The notes: generated from the sequence alone by a model not told the origin. A DNA stretch of 13,383 bases from CAYUPY01 sp964446595 (GCA_964446595.1 CAYUPY010000039.1:1-13383), one strand, 5' to 3'. Shown: positions 1-6,320, numbered from the stretch's first letter. Translations and numbers: made by a program.

Positions 1-105
1 GCTGCTTCCTTCTTGCAAGCTAGTCAATGCTTTTCGAAATAGCATTGCAAAATAGATATTAAATGCTGACCTTTGCAAATTTATCCCAGCCAGTTCTTGT
101 GTCAT
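1..105 (-). CDS. Start of an unrecognised leftward gene, cut by the left edge
   Basis: On the minus strand an ATG at 103-105 opens 35 codons without a stop up to the window edge. The peptide begins MTQELAGINLQRSAFNIY and continues with mixed hydrophobic and basic residues; I do not recognise it. A TATTAT that could serve as a minus-strand -10 lies at 112-117, six bases before the ATG, which would give a leaderless transcript as proposed for other genes here. No Shine-Dalgarno sequence or convincing -35 is visible. The ORF is short, so it could be chance. It would be divergent from tRNA-Leu and share its promoter zone. Confidence 0.42.
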   Translation of the reverse strand, partial: MTQELAGINLQRSAFNIYFAMLFRKALTSLQEGSS

Positions 106-110
106 TATTG

Positions 111-116
111 TATAAT
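111..116 (+). promoter_or_regulatory. -10 element for tRNA-Leu
   Basis: A perfect TATAAT lies 14 bases before the first base of tRNA-Leu, which places transcription start near 123 and leaves a short 5' leader for RNase P. No good -35 is found at normal spacing. The overlapping reverse complement, TATTAT at 112-117, could serve the leftward gene, so this may be a bidirectional promoter. Confidence 0.45.
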
Positions 117-130
117 AGCACAACTAATTA

Positions 131-215
131 GCCGGGATGGTGGAATTGGTAGACACGTACGCTTGAGGTGCGTATGGGTGCATAACCTGTGCAGGTTCGA
201 GTCCTGTTCCCGGTA
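131..215 (+). tRNA. tRNA-Leu (anticodon GAG)
   Basis: This is a complete class II tRNA. The acceptor stem GCCGGGA (131-137) pairs with TCCCGGT (208-214), with one G-U pair, and the discriminator is A215. The anticodon stem is TACGC/GCGTA with loop TTGAGGT, so the anticodon is GAG, reading CUC and CUU. A long variable arm fits leucine. The T arm is GCAGG-TTCGAGT-CCTGT. CCA is not encoded directly; the sequence continues TACCA after the discriminator. Confidence 0.97.
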
Positions 216-220
216 TACCA
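207..220. repeat. Left copy of an imperfect att-like repeat (3' end of tRNA-Leu)
   Basis: TTCCCGGTATACCA, the end of the tRNA-Leu acceptor plus five bases, matches TTCCTGGTACACCA at 2898-2911 in 12 of 14 positions. Both differences are transitions. The two copies flank the accessory-looking stretch, as attL and attR sites of tRNA-targeted elements do. No integrase is present, so this is suggestive only. Confidence 0.28.
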
Positions 221-226
221 ATATCG

Positions 227-245
227 AATATCACTGATATTTTTT
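227..245 (+). terminator. Possible terminator after tRNA-Leu
   Basis: AATATC (227-232) pairs with GATATT (236-241) around an ACT loop and runs into a T tract ending at 245. The position just after tRNA-Leu suits an intrinsic terminator. The six A-T-rich base pairs make it weak. Confidence 0.38.
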
Positions 246-380
246 GTAATAGTTACGAGAACAAGGTTAGGCTCTGATATTTCCCAAGAGTACAAAGTGC
301 GATTGATAGAAATATCGAGATCATTTTCAAATGAAACAAAATCATAGTAAGAAATTTTATTGAAGTAAACAATAATAACA

Positions 381-386
381 TATAAG
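381..386 (+). promoter_or_regulatory. Possible -10 element for the gene at 395
   Basis: TATAAG lies eight bases before the ATG at 395, so the leader would be only one or two bases long. A TTGAAG at 360-365 could be the -35, but its 15-base spacer is short. No Shine-Dalgarno sequence precedes the ATG. Confidence 0.3.
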
Positions 387-394
387 CTTAATAC

Positions 395-1222
395 ATGATT
401 CTTGGAGCTCTTGAACAACTAAATTTAGATGAGCATGAAGTATATCAAAGCGATACATTAACACAAAGACTTAACTTGATATATAATAATCACGAAACTG
501 ATGGGTACTGTACGTCTGAAATGGTTAGTAGTGTTTATTTAGCATTAAGGTTTAACACCAATATCTATACTGCTCAGCATACAGTGACTGATGAAGCAAC
601 CTTAATCGAAATTCTTAAACGGGAGCCTCACCTTTTTACTAACTTTGAGAATAGTTGGGCATGGATTAATACATACACTGGAGATGTAAAGTATAAAATA
701 TCGCTAAGTGTTCAACCTGATATATCAGTTCTTCGAAACATAGCTTTGCTATTTGAAAAGCAAACTTCAAAGGCTCAAAATGAACTTGCACGAAAGTGCA
801 GTATTCAATTACCAATTGCAGGAAGAATGAAAGTTTCATTGGATAAAGACCGACCAAGAGTTGACAATGTTATAGTTTACCTACCGGAAATGACTTCTGA
901 CCAGCTCCAAAAGATATTAAACATCACATACGACGTAGCAGAGCAGTCAAAAAGAAACCCAGTTCCTTTTTGGGGATATAATTATAGAGATTCAAAACAC
1001 TTGGCTATAGAAATTATTGAGAAAATTGACGTAGAGAAATTAAGAAGCTGTTTTTCGAGTCCTATTGATACAATCCCAAATGTAACTAACACTATAAATG
1101 ACTACTTGAAAGACGAGCGTTCAATATCCATTGGAGAATTCGAGGCAATCTCATTAATATTAAAACGCTTTGGTTATAAAATAAGATTAGGCGATACATA
1201 CTCAATTGTTACTGCGACTTAA
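395..1222 (+). CDS. Hypothetical protein, 275 aa, unrecognised
   Basis: The protein begins MILGALEQLNLDEHEVYQSD and has no obvious signal peptide or membrane segment, so it is probably cytosolic. I recognise no family or catalytic motif. Visible are an aromatic N-terminal part with a WAWIN segment near residue 88, a central part around 140-170 with a basic, proline-containing stretch, and a C-terminal part rich in charged helices. An in-frame TAA at 389-391 limits the start to 395 or later. It is the first gene after tRNA-Leu, and the next 230 bases hold no convincing gene. Its AT-rich composition and lack of recognisable homologues resemble the ORFs that follow, so it may belong to the same acquired segment. 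Confidence 0.82.
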   Translation: MILGALEQLNLDEHEVYQSDTLTQRLNLIYNNHETDGYCTSEMVSSVYLALRFNTNIYTAQHTVTDEATLIEILKREPHLFTNFENSWAWINTYTGDVKYKISLSVQPDISVLRNIALLFEKQTSKAQNELARKCSIQLPIAGRMKVSLDKDRPRVDNVIVYLPEMTSDQLQKILNITYDVAEQSKRNPVPFWGYNYRDSKHLAIEIIEKIDVEKLRSCFSSPIDTIPNVTNTINDYLKDERSISIGEFEAISLILKRFGYKIRLGDTYSIVTAT

Positions 1223-1286
1223 TATATGAAAATATCTAAAGAAAAGCTAAATAATGCAAAGGAGAAATTAATTAATGTAGGGATAA

Positions 1287-1550
1287 TCATTTAAGATATT
1301 GATATCTGGTTTTAAGGTTAGGTACAATAGAGTCTCTGTGATATGCATAGACTTGTCCGGTAAATTCTGTAATTTGAGTAGCAAAATCTGTTGATTTAGC
1401 TTTACTTACCTTCCCTTTGCCTAAAAACCACCCCCACGCTATAATGAATATAGATAATAGGAGACTTAGGCGAACCACGATCGCTTGAACAAAATCCGCA
1501 AGCGGAACTTGATGCTTTGGTGAAGAGATTAGGTGATTTACATCTCTCAT
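1287..1550 (-). CDS. Doubtful small membrane-anchored ORF
   Basis: The 87-codon minus-strand frame encodes a hydrophobic stretch, RLSLLLSIFIIAWGWFLG, followed by a basic GKGKVSKAK segment and a soluble tail ending in RYQYLK. That order (short N-terminus, one helix, basic stop-transfer, soluble domain) resembles a real small membrane protein. A GTG at 1476-1478 is an alternative start that gives about 62 residues and avoids most of the overlap with the rightward ORF. Against it are the absence of a Shine-Dalgarno sequence or clear minus-strand promoter, and a good rightward promoter candidate inside it. It may be a chance frame. Confidence 0.22.
   Translation of the reverse strand: MRDVNHLISSPKHQVPLADFVQAIVVRLSLLLSIFIIAWGWFLGKGKVSKAKSTDFATQITEFTGQVYAYHRDSIVPNLKTRYQYLK
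1417..1445 (+). promoter_or_regulatory. Promoter candidate before the ORF at 1517
   Basis: TTGCCT at 1417-1422 and a perfect TATAAT at 1440-1445 are separated by 17 bases, the ideal sigma-70-type arrangement. Transcription would begin near 1452. No ATG, GTG or TTG in the downstream gene's frame lies close by; the frame opens at ATA 1454. An AGGAG at 1459-1463 also lacks a usable start codon at normal spacing. Confidence 0.42.
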
Positions 1551-1981
1551 TACATGCTGTGGTGAGGAAGCGTCCGCACATAACCTATGTGGTAACTGAA
1601 CTTACTACACCAGATCTAGAGGATTTCATTGAAGAACTATTTGAATACATTAGACTCTACTCCAAGACTTTATCCATCCTGTCTAGTGCCCAACTTACGC
1701 AAGCGCAATTAATAGCTTGGGAAAAGCAAATATCTAGTCTATTTGAGAACCGTACTTTCCCTATTCAACCTGCTATTGCAGATAGCACAATAGAAAAACC
1801 TGCACTTGAGGCAGCGATCCTCTATTATTATCAGCTGATGATGCACTTTGATATTGAAGATGAGGGCGGTTCTGAAGATATAGATGCAGCATATCTCTTT
1901 GAGCAGGGGCAAGGGCTTTTCCATCAGCTTCAAACAAGCTTAATTACTTTTTGGCTCAAGATTAGGAGCAATCCCGATTGA
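1517..1981 (+). CDS. Hypothetical protein, possibly the 5' part of an interrupted gene
   Basis: From a TTG start the product is 154 aa, mostly acidic and helical, with no recognised domain and no clear membrane segment. The frame is open back to 1454 and the extra codons look protein-like (IIGDLGEPRSLEQNPQ), but no standard start codon lies there. The end is a TGA at 1979-1981. The same frame then stays open through 1982-2716 into the next ORF. The gene may therefore have lost its start codon and gained a nonsense codon, or the two ORFs may be separate short genes. The TTG has no Shine-Dalgarno sequence. Confidence 0.55.
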   Translation: MVKRLGDLHLSLHAVVRKRPHITYVVTELTTPDLEDFIEELFEYIRLYSKTLSILSSAQLTQAQLIAWEKQISSLFENRTFPIQPAIADSTIEKPALEAAILYYYQLMMHFDIEDEGGSEDIDAAYLFEQGQGLFHQLQTSLITFWLKIRSNPD

Positions 1982-2059
1982 GCGAACACTGCTTTATTTA
2001 ATTCAACCTTCGCAGCTGTAGCAATTCTACTCACTAAACGCTACATCGATAATATATTG

Positions 2060-2719
2060 ATGGGATTAGATGGACAAGTATACGATGCCAGGGTTGGTAT
2101 GAAGGTTGAAATTGAAGATTTTCAAATCAATTCGCGTGCTAGCCTAATCGCCCTTTATCTACGATACTCACAGGGCGAAGAAACAGACCTTGAACGCAAG
2201 GTACAGGGTAGAGCCTACCCAGACTCACAGGAGAGAGTTTTAGCACAAAGAATATTTGATGGTATTAGATCAATTAGAGAAACGTTTTCAAAAGCACTTT
2301 TATCTTTTGATTCATCCAGAAATGAAGAAAGATTAAGAAATGCTTTAGCGAGTCCAGAAATGATTCACTACTTAGCATCGGATATGTATGATTTGCTCAG
2401 CAAGAGAAACATTACACTACCAATATCAGAAGATGACTTTAATTATGAGATGATGATTGACAAGTATTTGTATATCTTAGAAGAAATGCTAGGTGACCTG
2501 CTAACCGCAGAAGTGCTTCTCTATCTAATCAGTTTATTGAGATCTTCAACTCAATTTGCTGCATCACTTACCTCACTGGAGGCCGAAACACTTGGCGTCT
2601 ATGATTTATATCCCGATCTAGGCCTTCAGCCGCACGAAATCATAGAACTTTTTTACTTTGGCGAGCCAAGAAACTACTGTGAGAATTTAGAAACTCTGAC
2701 ATTAGAGCTGGAATATTGA
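2060..2719 (+). CDS. Hypothetical protein, 219 aa, same frame as the upstream ORF
   Basis: I use ATG 2060, which follows a TTG directly. The product begins MGLDGQVYDARVG, is acidic and predicted mainly helical, and resembles no family I know. It has a charged middle part (RSIRETFSKALLSFDSSRNE) and a hydrophobic helix with LLTAEVLLYLISLL near residue 150 that looks too short and mixed for a transmembrane segment. Codons 1982-2059 are also open and protein-like, joining this ORF in frame to the one ending at the TGA 1979-1981. It ends in TGA at 2717-2719, where a TTG start of the next small ORF overlaps it. Confidence 0.7.
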   Translation: MGLDGQVYDARVGMKVEIEDFQINSRASLIALYLRYSQGEETDLERKVQGRAYPDSQERVLAQRIFDGIRSIRETFSKALLSFDSSRNEERLRNALASPEMIHYLASDMYDLLSKRNITLPISEDDFNYEMMIDKYLYILEEMLGDLLTAEVLLYLISLLRSSTQFAASLTSLEAETLGVYDLYPDLGLQPHEIIELFYFGEPRNYCENLETLTLELEY

Positions 2720-2895
2720 AGCTTAGCGCTAAACTATGGTCCCCCAGACTGCTCTCTGCTACATTTAAGGTGCTTGCAGAATATGAATTGAGAGTTAACT
2801 CTGCCCCTGGCAATAGTGAGGAGAGACAAAAAATTGCCAAGCTCGACCCGCTGGCTATTCTTGTTGATGGGATGTTGTTAGAATTTGAAAACTAA
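2716..2895 (+). CDS. Small hypothetical protein, 59 aa, TTG start overlapping the upstream stop
   Basis: A TTG at 2716-2718 overlaps the upstream TGA (TTGA), the arrangement of translationally coupled genes. The 59 codons end with TAA at 2893-2895. The peptide starts MKLSAKLWSPRLLSATF and ends ILVDGMLLEFEN. It is charged and could fold as helices plus a short hydrophobic strand; no family is recognised. Because it lies in the next frame over, it could also be the displaced C-terminus of the preceding gene after a frameshift. It fills the space up to tRNA-Pro, which supports its being coding. Confidence 0.42.
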   Translation: MKLSAKLWSPRLLSATFKVLAEYELRVNSAPGNSEERQKIAKLDPLAILVDGMLLEFEN

Positions 2896-2897
2896 CT

Positions 2898-2911
2898 TTC
2901 CTGGTACACCA
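2898..2911. repeat. Right copy of the att-like repeat
   Basis: TTCCTGGTACACCA repeats the tRNA-Leu 3' end at 207-220 with two transitions. It lies just after the last ORF of the accessory stretch and ten bases before tRNA-Pro. No T loop or other tRNA part precedes it, so it is not a broken tRNA gene. Confidence 0.28.
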
Positions 2912-2920
2912 AATAAAGCT

Positions 2921-2993
2921 CAGGCTGTAGTTTAGTTGGTAAAACACGCCGTTCGGGACGGCGAGAGCGCCGGTTCGAGACCGGCCAGCCTGA
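2921..2993 (+). tRNA. tRNA-Pro (anticodon CGG)
   Basis: The acceptor CAGGCTG (2921-2927) pairs perfectly with CAGCCTG (2986-2992). C1-G72 with discriminator A73 is characteristic of bacterial tRNA-Pro. The anticodon stem is CGCCG/CGGCG with loop TTCGGGA, so the anticodon is CGG, reading CCG. The T arm is GCCGG-TTCGAGA-CCGGC. CCA is not encoded. C34 means this tRNA is not a TrhO substrate, since that enzyme needs U34. Confidence 0.97.
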
Positions 2994-3056
2994 AGGCGAA
3001 TTCAACTATTTTCTGAGCTCCTAGACACTGAATACGCGCCTTGCTAAGCTAATTTT

Positions 3057-3596
3057 ATGAAAGGTCTATCACCTGAAGTCATTGCGATGACAATCTTTTT
3101 AATGGTCTGTGTGTCATGGGCTCATACGTTATTTTTTGCTGCTGACCCGTGGATTTTTTTGGACAACGCTAATTTTATGATCCATGAGGTAGGTCATTTT
3201 GTGTTTTGGCCATTTGGCGAGTTTCTAATGATGCTAGGGGGAAGTTTGCTTCAAGTCTTGGTACCTATCTTGTTTGGAATCTACTTTTTTGTAAAGAAGG
3301 CTCCTTATGCTGCTGCTTTTTGCGTCTTTTGGGTAGGTGACAACATTATAAATGTGGGAAGATATGTGGCCGACTCTAGGGCTTTACAATTACCGTTATT
3401 CGGTGGAGGTAGGCATGATTGGAATTGGCTCTTAAGCGAAATGGGAATATTAGGACAAGACACGGTGATTGCCGGTGGTTTATATTTTGTCGGTAGACTG
3501 CTACTGATAGCAGGTCTCATCCTAATGGCGATAGCTATTGTATACTCATATAGGAAAGCTAGTTCTTCCCAACAGCTTTCCGCATTCGGTTCATGA
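3057..3596 (+). CDS. Polytopic membrane protein with HEVGH motif (putative metallopeptidase-like)
   Basis: The 179-aa protein is strongly hydrophobic, with predicted membrane segments at about 8-28, 50-78, 84-101 and 137-166. A HEVGH motif at residues 43-47 sits in a segment reading NFMIHEVGHFVFWPFGEF. HExxH beside a membrane helix, followed by a Gly-Gly and Gln-rich helix, is the pattern of membrane zinc metallopeptidases. D95 in WVGDN or H120/D121 in GGGRHDW could supply further ligands. Neither a site-2 protease family nor another named family can be assigned, so catalysis is inference. It follows tRNA-Pro by about 60 bases. Its 3' end, TGA followed directly by TAG, overlaps the end of the opposing tsaC by 38 bases. 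Confidence 0.78.
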   Translation: MKGLSPEVIAMTIFLMVCVSWAHTLFFAADPWIFLDNANFMIHEVGHFVFWPFGEFLMMLGGSLLQVLVPILFGIYFFVKKAPYAAAFCVFWVGDNIINVGRYVADSRALQLPLFGGGRHDWNWLLSEMGILGQDTVIAGGLYFVGRLLLIAGLILMAIAIVYSYRKASSSQQLSAFGS

Positions 3597-4548
3597 TAGC
3601 TTTGCCTAAACCCTGCTCTGGTACTCCATGAACTAGAAAAACCTCTTGTTTAAAAGCATCCAAGCTATTCAATACCTGAAATAAACTACTGGCAATAGTG
3701 GGTGGGCTTTTTAAGTGACCTAAACTAACTACTCGGCCTGCTTCTGGGAACTGGTAAATGAACTCTTCGGCACAAATCACACCAATCCGGGAGGAATTGT
3801 GCTCCCGCAGATACTCCTGCATCTTAGTTATGAAGTGGTTCTGGTCATCATATTCAAATAAGATGAGTTTACTGTCCGGGGCATAGTGGCGGTACTTCAT
3901 GCCTGGTGATGCTGGTGAGGTAGAGGTGTCTGGGTTGGGAATAAAGACTGGCGCGATCTCTAATAAATCCTCTTCGGTGATCGCGCCAGGCCTTAGAATA
4001 TGTATCTTTTCTTCTTTAACTTGCACTACTGTGGACTCAAGTCCGAATTTCGTTTTACCAGCTGGAATTACTACCTCAACTTTTTCTAGCAAACGGGGAT
4101 CCAAATCCTGATCACTGGTGGGGCTGGGACGCCCGGAGATATTGGCTGAGGGTGCAGCCACTGGCGTCCCAGCCTCTAAAATCAAATTCTGAGCAACTTC
4201 GTGATCGGGCATTCTCACAGCTACTGTTGTTAGACCAGCAGTAACTGCATCTGGTACATCTGCTGCCTTTGGTAGAATCAGAGTCAATGGACCTGGCCAA
4301 AATCGTTCAATCAATCCTCTTTCAATTTCACATAACTCTCCTTGTGTAATCTGGCTTAACTGTTTGAGATTAGCAATATGCACAATTAAAGGGTTATCAG
4401 CCGGCCGACCTTTCGCGGCAAAGATTTGCAGCACTGCTTGTGCATCTAGCGCGTTTGCTCCAATGCCATAAACGGTTTCAGTTGGAAAAACTACCAACTT
4501 ACCGTTTTTAATTGCTTGAGCAGCTTGTTTGATGTATTTTGTTGTCAT
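3559..4548 (-). CDS. tsaC: Threonylcarbamoyl-AMP synthase, Sua5 type
   Basis: It makes L-threonylcarbamoyl-AMP from threonine, bicarbonate and ATP, the first step of t6A37 formation in ANN-decoding tRNAs, in the cytosol. The N-terminal YrdC domain shows FPTETVYG (21-28), KGRP (46-49), WPGPLTL (84-90), VAVRMPDH (109-116) and PSANISGRPSPT (133-144). The linker SPGMKYRHYAP (214-224) and a C-terminal domain ending GLGKAIMNRMRKA mark the two-domain Sua5 form rather than short TsaC/YrdC; the length of 329 aa agrees. The ATG at 4546-4548 leaves the usual 20 residues before FPTETVYG, so this start is firm. It overlaps the start codon of the divergent neighbour. The partner genes tsaB, tsaD and tsaE are not in the window. 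Confidence 0.96.
   Translation of the reverse strand: MTTKYIKQAAQAIKNGKLVVFPTETVYGIGANALDAQAVLQIFAAKGRPADNPLIVHIANLKQLSQITQGELCEIERGLIERFWPGPLTLILPKAADVPDAVTAGLTTVAVRMPDHEVAQNLILEAGTPVAAPSANISGRPSPTSDQDLDPRLLEKVEVVIPAGKTKFGLESTVVQVKEEKIHILRPGAITEEDLLEIAPVFIPNPDTSTSPASPGMKYRHYAPDSKLILFEYDDQNHFITKMQEYLREHNSSRIGVICAEEFIYQFPEAGRVVSLGHLKSPPTIASSLFQVLNSLDAFKQEVFLVHGVPEQGLGKAIMNRMRKAVGKN
4512..4540 (+). promoter_or_regulatory. Promoter of the nucleosidase-sppA-truB operon, inside tsaC
   Basis: TTGCTT at 4512-4517 and TATTTT at 4535-4540 are separated by exactly 17 bases. Six bases follow before ATG 4547, so transcription should start at or next to the A of that codon, giving a leaderless mRNA. The promoter lies wholly within the 5' coding end of tsaC on the other strand. 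Confidence 0.5.
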
Positions 4549-5209
4549 GATCGCATTTTTAGTATCTCAAATTTCCAGCTTTGAAGAAGCCTTTGCTGAT
4601 TTTAGCTTAAATCATCGTAACGAAGTACCTTTTCCGGTTTACAAGTTGGGAGTGAGTAACCACATTGTGCTAGAGATGGGTATTGGGAAAGTAAATGCAG
4701 CTGCAGCTGCTACCTATTTGTGCACTCGTTACCCAGAGGTAAAAAGCATTTTTAACTTAGATTTTGTCGGTGGCTTGCATGCTGGGATGCAAATTGGCTC
4801 CACTTATAAGGTACATTATGCGCAATTTTTTGACGTAGACATGACTGCATTTGGCTATAAAAATGGTCAGATTGCAGGTGCAAAACATGAATTCTACGAG
4901 ATTATTAATCCTGATGTTCCAGGAGACATTCCAGTAGCAAAATGCATAACTGGTGATGAATTTGTAGTGGACTCAGAAAGGGCAAAAAAGTTACGTTCAG
5001 AATTTGATGCTGATATGCTAGACTTGGAAGTAGCTGCCTTAGCTCACACATTTTCACTTTTTGCGAAATCCGATATATTTAACTGTCTAAAAATAGTAAC
5101 TGAGCGTGTCGATTCTGCTTTGTCGAGCGAGGAATATGCCCCTAAACAAGAGATGTGGCGTCCCGCACAGGAGATCATCGAGCGTATTTTACACAGCGAA
5201 AAAATTTAA
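4547..5209 (+). CDS. MTA/SAH-nucleosidase-like protein (PNP_UDP_1 superfamily)
   Basis: The family cleaves the N-glycosidic bond of methylthioadenosine, S-adenosylhomocysteine or related nucleosides. Visible matches are VLEMGIGKVNAAAAATYL (41-58), the VGGLHAG glycine loop (74-80), DVDMTAFGY (96-104), ITGDEFVVD (134-142), DLEVAALAH (159-167, E161 in the place of the substrate-binding Glu) and VTERVD (184-189, Asp in the place of the catalytic Asp). The usual Thr/Ser-Gly-x-Ala-Gly-Gly loop is changed to LDFVGGL, so the substrate is uncertain; futalosine hydrolase or a purine phosphorylase relative are alternatives. I chose ATG 4547 over the TTG/ATG at 4529/4532 because a promoter fits a leaderless start there. 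The product is 220 aa. It is the first gene of a probable four-gene operon and lies 22 bases before sppA. Confidence 0.82.
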   Translation: MIAFLVSQISSFEEAFADFSLNHRNEVPFPVYKLGVSNHIVLEMGIGKVNAAAAATYLCTRYPEVKSIFNLDFVGGLHAGMQIGSTYKVHYAQFFDVDMTAFGYKNGQIAGAKHEFYEIINPDVPGDIPVAKCITGDEFVVDSERAKKLRSEFDADMLDLEVAALAHTFSLFAKSDIFNCLKIVTERVDSALSSEEYAPKQEMWRPAQEIIERILHSEKI

Positions 5210-5231
5210 ATTTGAAAAGTAATTAAACCAT

Positions 5232-6320
5232 ATGGAATCAAATCAAACTGGATCAAATCGTGTATTATTTACAATTTTAGGTTTCCTGCTTGGAATTGTG
5301 GCTGTGTGTTGCGCTTGTTTTACGTTGCTTTTTGCTATGATTTCATCTGTGGGAAGTATTGGAGCGGGCGGTAGCTTAGATAATCAAAGCCTGATTTCAA
5401 CCTCCAGCAGTTCAAACGAGATATGGGTAATCAATATTAAGGGAACAATTCTGAATGAACCTGATGGCGGCGCTTTAGGCATTTTAGGCACAGCAGCAGG
5501 TACTTACGGTTACGAGGTGAAAGAAATATTGCAGGAAGCTGCAGATAATCCAAATGTGAAGGCGATCATACTAGAGGTTTCATCCCCTGGCGGCACTGTG
5601 ACAGGGTCGAATGCAATTTCCGAAGGAATAGAGTACTTTAAGGAAAAAACGGGTAAACCAGTTATTGGTTTTGGGTTTGGAGTTGTAGCATCTGGAGGCT
5701 ACTGGGCAATTGCTCCAGCAGATACAATTATTGTAGACGCAGGCTCCACAATTGGTAGTATTGGGGTTATATCGGGGCAATTGACTTACTATGATGGGCT
5801 TATCGCCGAGGGGGAATTTTTAGGGGGAAGTTACGAAGCTAAAAATGAGATCAAGAAATACTATATTTCTGCCGGTGAGGGTAAAGGCTTAGGCTATCCA
5901 TTCCGCGAACCAACCAAAAAAGAATTGGATAACCTGCAGGCGCAGGCAAATAGCGTTTACGAAGACTTTGTCACTCACGTCAATAAGCATCGCCCTGGAC
6001 TAACAAAGCAGGAAATTAAGCAGGAAATTGGTGCTTATGTATACGACACTAACAATGCAGTTAAAAACGGTTTAATAGATTCTAAAGGGAACTTTGACGA
6101 TGCACTCTCTGCTGCTTTAGAGGCAGCAGAAATTGTTGGCAATGACTATTCACTAGTTGAGCAACCCCAATCTGAATATGACTTTTTCACAAGCTTACTT
6201 GGAAACACTCCTAATTCACTGCTTAGGAGCAATGCAGGGTTAGAAACTGACCCAGAATGTGTGCTTCTTCAACAAAGCGTAATAATTTATCATGGCAATA
6301 TCGCTAACCTTTGTAGGTAA
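5232..6320 (+). CDS. sppA: Signal peptide peptidase SppA (S49 family)
   Basis: This membrane-anchored serine protease degrades leftover signal peptides and acts in envelope quality control. One N-terminal membrane helix spans about 11-38, and the protease domain faces outside. VSSPGGTVTGS (116-126) is the oxyanion-side glycine motif. VVASGGYWAIAPAD (151-164) carries the nucleophile Ser154. TIGSIGVI (173-180) follows, and GEGKGLGYPFREPT (215-228) supplies the likely base Lys218, matching the Ser-Lys dyad of short Bacillus-type SppA. At 362 aa it is the single-domain form, with a C-terminal tail beyond about 300 that I do not recognise. It sits between the nucleosidase gene and truB with gaps of 22 and 25 bases and no internal promoter seen. 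Confidence 0.94.
   Translation: MESNQTGSNRVLFTILGFLLGIVAVCCACFTLLFAMISSVGSIGAGGSLDNQSLISTSSSSNEIWVINIKGTILNEPDGGALGILGTAAGTYGYEVKEILQEAADNPNVKAIILEVSSPGGTVTGSNAISEGIEYFKEKTGKPVIGFGFGVVASGGYWAIAPADTIIVDAGSTIGSIGVISGQLTYYDGLIAEGEFLGGSYEAKNEIKKYYISAGEGKGLGYPFREPTKKELDNLQAQANSVYEDFVTHVNKHRPGLTKQEIKQEIGAYVYDTNNAVKNGLIDSKGNFDDALSAALEAAEIVGNDYSLVEQPQSEYDFFTSLLGNTPNSLLRSNAGLETDPECVLLQQSVIIYHGNIANLCR

Noticed and set aside
128..418. Minus-strand ORF across tRNA-Leu
   Set aside because: It runs through the tRNA gene and into the 5' end of the gene at 395; its peptide is low-quality and depends on the antisense of the tRNA.
1226..1294. 22-codon ORF beginning MKISKEKLNNAK after the gene at 395
   Set aside because: It resembles the start of a helical regulator but stops after 22 codons, with no continuation found in other frames; too short to support.
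1444..1490. ATG 1444 frame reaching TGA 1486, with a possible RF2-like +1 shift into the ORF at 1517
   Set aside because: The ATG overlaps the -10 element and would lie upstream of the transcript start, and the slip site does not match CTT-TGA-C.
2640..2840. Minus-strand ORF opposite the small gene at 2716
   Set aside because: It is a shadow of two plus-strand coding frames, and the plus-strand peptides look more natural.
3048..3180. Thirteen-base repeat GCTAATTTTATGA at 3048-3060 and 3168-3180
   Set aside because: The second copy encodes ANFM before the HEVGH motif and no longer similarity surrounds either; taken as chance rather than a duplicated start region.
3594..3599. TGA read as glycine (alternative genetic code)
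   Set aside because: No recognised gene has internal TGA, and glycine is encoded by ordinary GGN codons throughout; here TGA is followed at once by TAG, giving no useful extension.
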